Below the pieces are notes generated by a model, which made no database searches, was not told where the DNA came from, and saw nothing but the letters and a program-made list of their open reading frames with translations. A program made the translations under genes and the position numbers. Below are positions 60,923 to 64,000 of a stretch of DNA of 64,000 nt, piece by piece. Position 1 is the first letter of the stretch, and the number at the start of each line of letters is the position of its first letter. This stretch comes from Istiophorus platypterus (lineage: Eukaryota; Chordata; Actinopteri; Istiophoriformes; Istiophoridae), in NCBI GenBank assembly GCA_016859345.1, contig CM029121.1:22941343-23005342 (forward strand), in the 5' to 3' direction.

Positions 60923-61596
60923 TCATTTTAAAAAAAAAAAATTGAAAAATTTGAGAATTTTTAAGGACTGTGAACAGAATGTGGAATTTGTAAACAACAG
61001 CCACGAGAGAAGAATGTAAGGTCAGATGGGTAAAGTAAAACCTACTCGTATCTTCATGTGTCCTTTGTTTCAGAACAAATATCTAAATTCAAGAAAATGT
61101 ACAATTTATTCTTCTGTAGAGACAAACCACCAAACTCAAAACATTTTTACAACAGTGTTGATTATAACAATGTACTAAAACCATTATCTTTAACTCAATG
61201 TGAAAAAACATGGCCTCAATTCTATGCTTTCCCAATTTGGAGTCATAATTACAAAGGCCCTAAAGGTTCCCCTAGGAGCACAAACACCTTAACTAATTAA
61301 TCTTCCGCTGTTAATAGCTGTATTATCTTGGGACACCCATGTAATGTATTGAGATCACAATGTGGATGGTTGACTGCAGGTTAGCTCAACCCCTAGAGAG
61401 GAGGTCAATGAAAAAGTCCTTCAAGGGGTCTGTAATTAGACGCCAAGTTAATGTTCTGTGATTACCTTGAGATGAATATAAATTGGAACTTTTCTTGTGA
61501 TTGTGGGTTCTTGTACCTTTGCATGTCATCCTCATCATAAGTTGTGAAAGAATGTTCCTTTGCGCATAATGGGAATCAAACACTTAATCGCTGGTC
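60923..61596. repeat. Tandem duplication 2, copy A (674 bp)
   Basis: This 674-bp segment recurs immediately downstream with a constant offset of 674 bp. The copies look identical, including an 80-residue plus frame (61058-61300 and 61732-61974) and a 65-residue minus frame (61386-61583 and 62060-62257). The frames carry no recognisable domain and are probably fortuitous. The unit starts at a 21-bp direct repeat made of TCATTTT, twelve A and TT. Confidence 0.95.
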
Positions 61597-62289
61597 TCAT
61601 TTTAAAAAAAAAAAATTGAAAAATTTGAGAATTTTTAAGGACTGTGAACAGAATGTGGAATTTGTAAACAACAGCCACGAGAGAAGAATGTAAGGTCAGA
61701 TGGGTAAAGTAAAACCTACTCGTATCTTCATGTGTCCTTTGTTTCAGAACAAATATCTAAATTCAAGAAAATGTACAATTTATTCTTCTGTAGAGACAAA
61801 CCACCAAACTCAAAACATTTTTACAACAGTGTTGATTATAACAATGTACTAAAACCATTATCTTTAACTCAATGTGAAAAAACATGGCCTCAATTCTATG
61901 CTTTCCCAATTTGGAGTCATAATTACAAAGGCCCTAAAGGTTCCCCTAGGAGCACAAACACCTTAACTAATTAATCTTCCGCTGTTAATAGCTGTATTAT
62001 CTTGGGACACCCATGTAATGTATTGAGATCACAATGTGGATGGTTGACTGCAGGTTAGCTCAACCCCTAGAGAGGAGGTCAATGAAAAAGTCCTTCAAGG
62101 GGTCTGTAATTAGACGCCAAGTTAATGTTCTGTGATTACCTTGAGATGAATATAAATTGGAACTTTTCTTGTGATTGTGGGTTCTTGTACCTTTGCATGT
62201 CATCCTCATCATAAGTTGTGAAAGAATGTTCCTTTGCGCATAATGGGAATCAAACACTTAATCGCTGGTCTCATTTTAAAAAAAAAAAA
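61597..62289. repeat. Tandem duplication 2, copy B
   Basis: Second copy of the 674-bp unit, closed at 62271-62291 by a third instance of the same 21-bp motif (TCATTTT, twelve A, TT). After that the text diverges (AAATTCTG rather than GAAAAATT). The same short repeat at left flank, junction and right flank is what unequal exchange or slippage between A-tract direct repeats would leave. It would also confuse an assembler. Confidence 0.95.
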
Positions 62290-62291
62290 TT

Positions 62292-64000
62292 AAATTCTGA
62301 ATCCTTAACCGTCAAGTCCTTATTTTATTTCAAAGAGTAAAAGAAAATAGTTTCTAGTAATTGCAACATTGTCTGTGTCAGAAATTCACCTCTGCTTTTA
62401 AAGACATTAGAAAGTGCATTGACCCCCATTTTAGATGCAGAGGCAGGTCCTGCTTTACGCTGAAGCCAGCACTGTTAACAATAGTAGTTAATATGGAAAA
62501 GGGACAGGTGTAACACATTCACCATCTGCAAGTTGACAGGCATGACTTTCCATTAGGATTTTGTCATGGAGCCAAAAACCTTATCAGTTTCAGTGAACAA
62601 GCCCTGAATTCTGAATTTGGCTTTTTGTTCAGCTGTGTGACAAGCTGTACCTTTCACAAGCTGCCACATCTCTGGAGATGTTGATGCATCCTGAATCTAA
62701 AAGTAGCTATCACTACAGATGCTGTGTTAGTTTTAACACGGTCTCAATTTGATAAAACATGATACAATGCTTTGCATGCTGATCTACCATTCCTCCTAAC
62801 GTCCCTTTTGTTATATTATGTGTATCCAAACTTGAAATAATCTGATATGGTAGCTGTGTTCGATGGGAAATGTGACTTGAGTGACTTTGTTAATTAGGTC
62901 ACCATAACTAAAATGGTGGATGTCGTAATTTTTTTTAAAAAGCACCCATTTAAAAAAAAAAAAAAAAAACAGGGAGGGGGTAATTTCTTGATGTTTTGGT
63001 TGCCCAGCAGTCCTTGGATTTATGTTCTTGTTAGACACAAGAGTTACGCACTGGCAGCTTCAGTAACTATGACTCTTGCTGGTCATGAGCAAAGGTGGAT
63101 GTACTGTGACCTTGTAAAAGAGCCACACCAGGAGAATAATGAGTTTATGGGCTTATAGCAGCCCCATCGCTGTAATGACCCAAAATAAATTATTTGGAAA
63201 AAAATGTTGTCACTGATCTTGAGTTCAATCCAATATCACCTTTCAGTTTGGGGATATGTTGGAGTTCGGGGTTGAGTCCAAATACATAGTTTAAATTACT
63301 GGCTTGTGTGCGAACCTTTCTGATCTCATCTATTCACTTTATAGTGCCCCCTAAGTATTTGACAGTAAAACTGTGTCAAGCAGAGTCCCCATAAGCTGAT
63401 TTGTCTGAAGTTAAGCTAGTTATTTTTCTGGTTCCTAACAGATGACAGGAATGATGGCAAAACTGTGAACATAAGATCCAAAAAGCAATTATCCTTTAAT
63501 GTTTTTGATGTTAATCTATTATACATCATAACTCTTTAGAAACTTCTCTTGGAACTTTTGCAATCACAAGAGTTGATTTCAAAATGAAGCTCCCTGAAGA
63601 TGTTGCATTGATTCATTCCTTACATAACACTCTTCACTTGACATATAAAAATAAAGGAACTAAGATGAATTATTGCAGATTAATAGTTATCAGGTCTCAT
63701 CACAATGTATCAGTGGTATAACACTGATTGGAGGGCTACTAAACCTTGTTCACACTTACGTGGAAAAGAAAATGTGCTTCTCCCTGAATCAAGTGGTGTT
63801 TGACATAATTTGATTCAAAACCAGCTTTTGCCTTTTGGATCCCTTTAAATGGGCTGTTGAGGAGACCTGGCCAATAATCTTGATTCAGCACTCTTTCAAG
63901 AGACGATACGTCTGGCCAGGACCTCCCTGCTTCCATCTTAATTCCTTATGAACTATCTGAAATAGATCCCTCAGTATTCTGTGTGAGCCAAGTCTGCCGT
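62292..64000. other. Non-coding, no recognised gene
   Basis: AT-rich sequence after the second tandem duplication. An 18-base A run lies at 62952-62969. Short frames up to 81 residues show no domain. Confidence 0.55.

Noticed and set aside
61058..61974. Two identical 80-residue frames suggesting a duplicated gene
   Set aside because: Identity comes from the perfect 674-bp tandem duplication; AT-rich frame with no domain, promoter or splice signal.
1..64000. CRISPR arrays, tRNA or rRNA genes, bacterial operons
   Set aside because: No spaced direct repeats, no tRNA B-box with cloverleaf, no rRNA signature and no tightly packed coding frames were seen on either strand.

Overview
The window reads as vertebrate nuclear DNA, and the repeats point to a spiny-rayed (percomorph/acanthomorph) teleost fish. 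It is AT-rich, with many A/T homopolymers and CA/TG, TA and AGT/AGC microsatellites. It has no operon-like gene spacing. Every open frame is short, unsupported by splice-site logic, or explained by a repeat. I could not identify a host protein-coding exon with confidence, nor any rRNA, tRNA, CRISPR array or prokaryotic gene. The simplest reading is a gene desert or a very large intron.

What can be named is mostly transposon fossil. The largest is a degraded but nearly full-length L2/Maui-type LINE on the minus strand (about 27560 down to 24600). It still shows, in order, an ORF1 coiled coil, an ORF1 SGNH-esterase domain, an endonuclease, a reverse transcriptase with its YADD block shifted out of frame, and the conserved C-terminal HWL block. 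Two more LINE relics lie on the plus strand: a reverse-transcriptase palm fragment at 12120-12530, and the C-terminal part of a second LINE at 20590-21470 that stops at a microsatellite. Two copies of one Tc1/mariner-like family lie at about 6590-6895 (minus) and 34246-34775 (plus). Several non-autonomous fish repeats that I recognise from memory lie at about 37580-37710, 39573-39870, 46910-47201 and 52270-52785; they support the taxonomic call.

Layout: 1-9180 unique sequence with one Tc1 relic; 9190-13780 scattered repeat relics and a LINE palm fragment; 16609-18278 a near-identical tandem duplication (unit about 822 bp); 18279-24600 microsatellites and a LINE fragment; 24600-27560 the L2 element; 27560-34245 unique sequence with a perfect hairpin; 34246-39870 Tc1 and other fish repeats; 39871-50330 mostly unique, with candidate enhancer-like motifs; 50350-50461 a short GC-rich coding-like island of unknown origin; 50462-60922 unique sequence plus one repeat; 60923-62289 a second tandem duplication (unit 674 bp, apparently perfect); then unique sequence to the end.

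The observations most worth checking are the two recent-looking tandem duplications (real, or assembly artefacts), the ordered L2 fossil with its esterase domain, the coding-like island at 50350, and several perfect palindromes carrying POU-octamer or TCF/LEF motifs that could mark regulatory elements. I found no convincing new biological system. Repeat-family assignments rest on recalled motif similarity, not on a database search.
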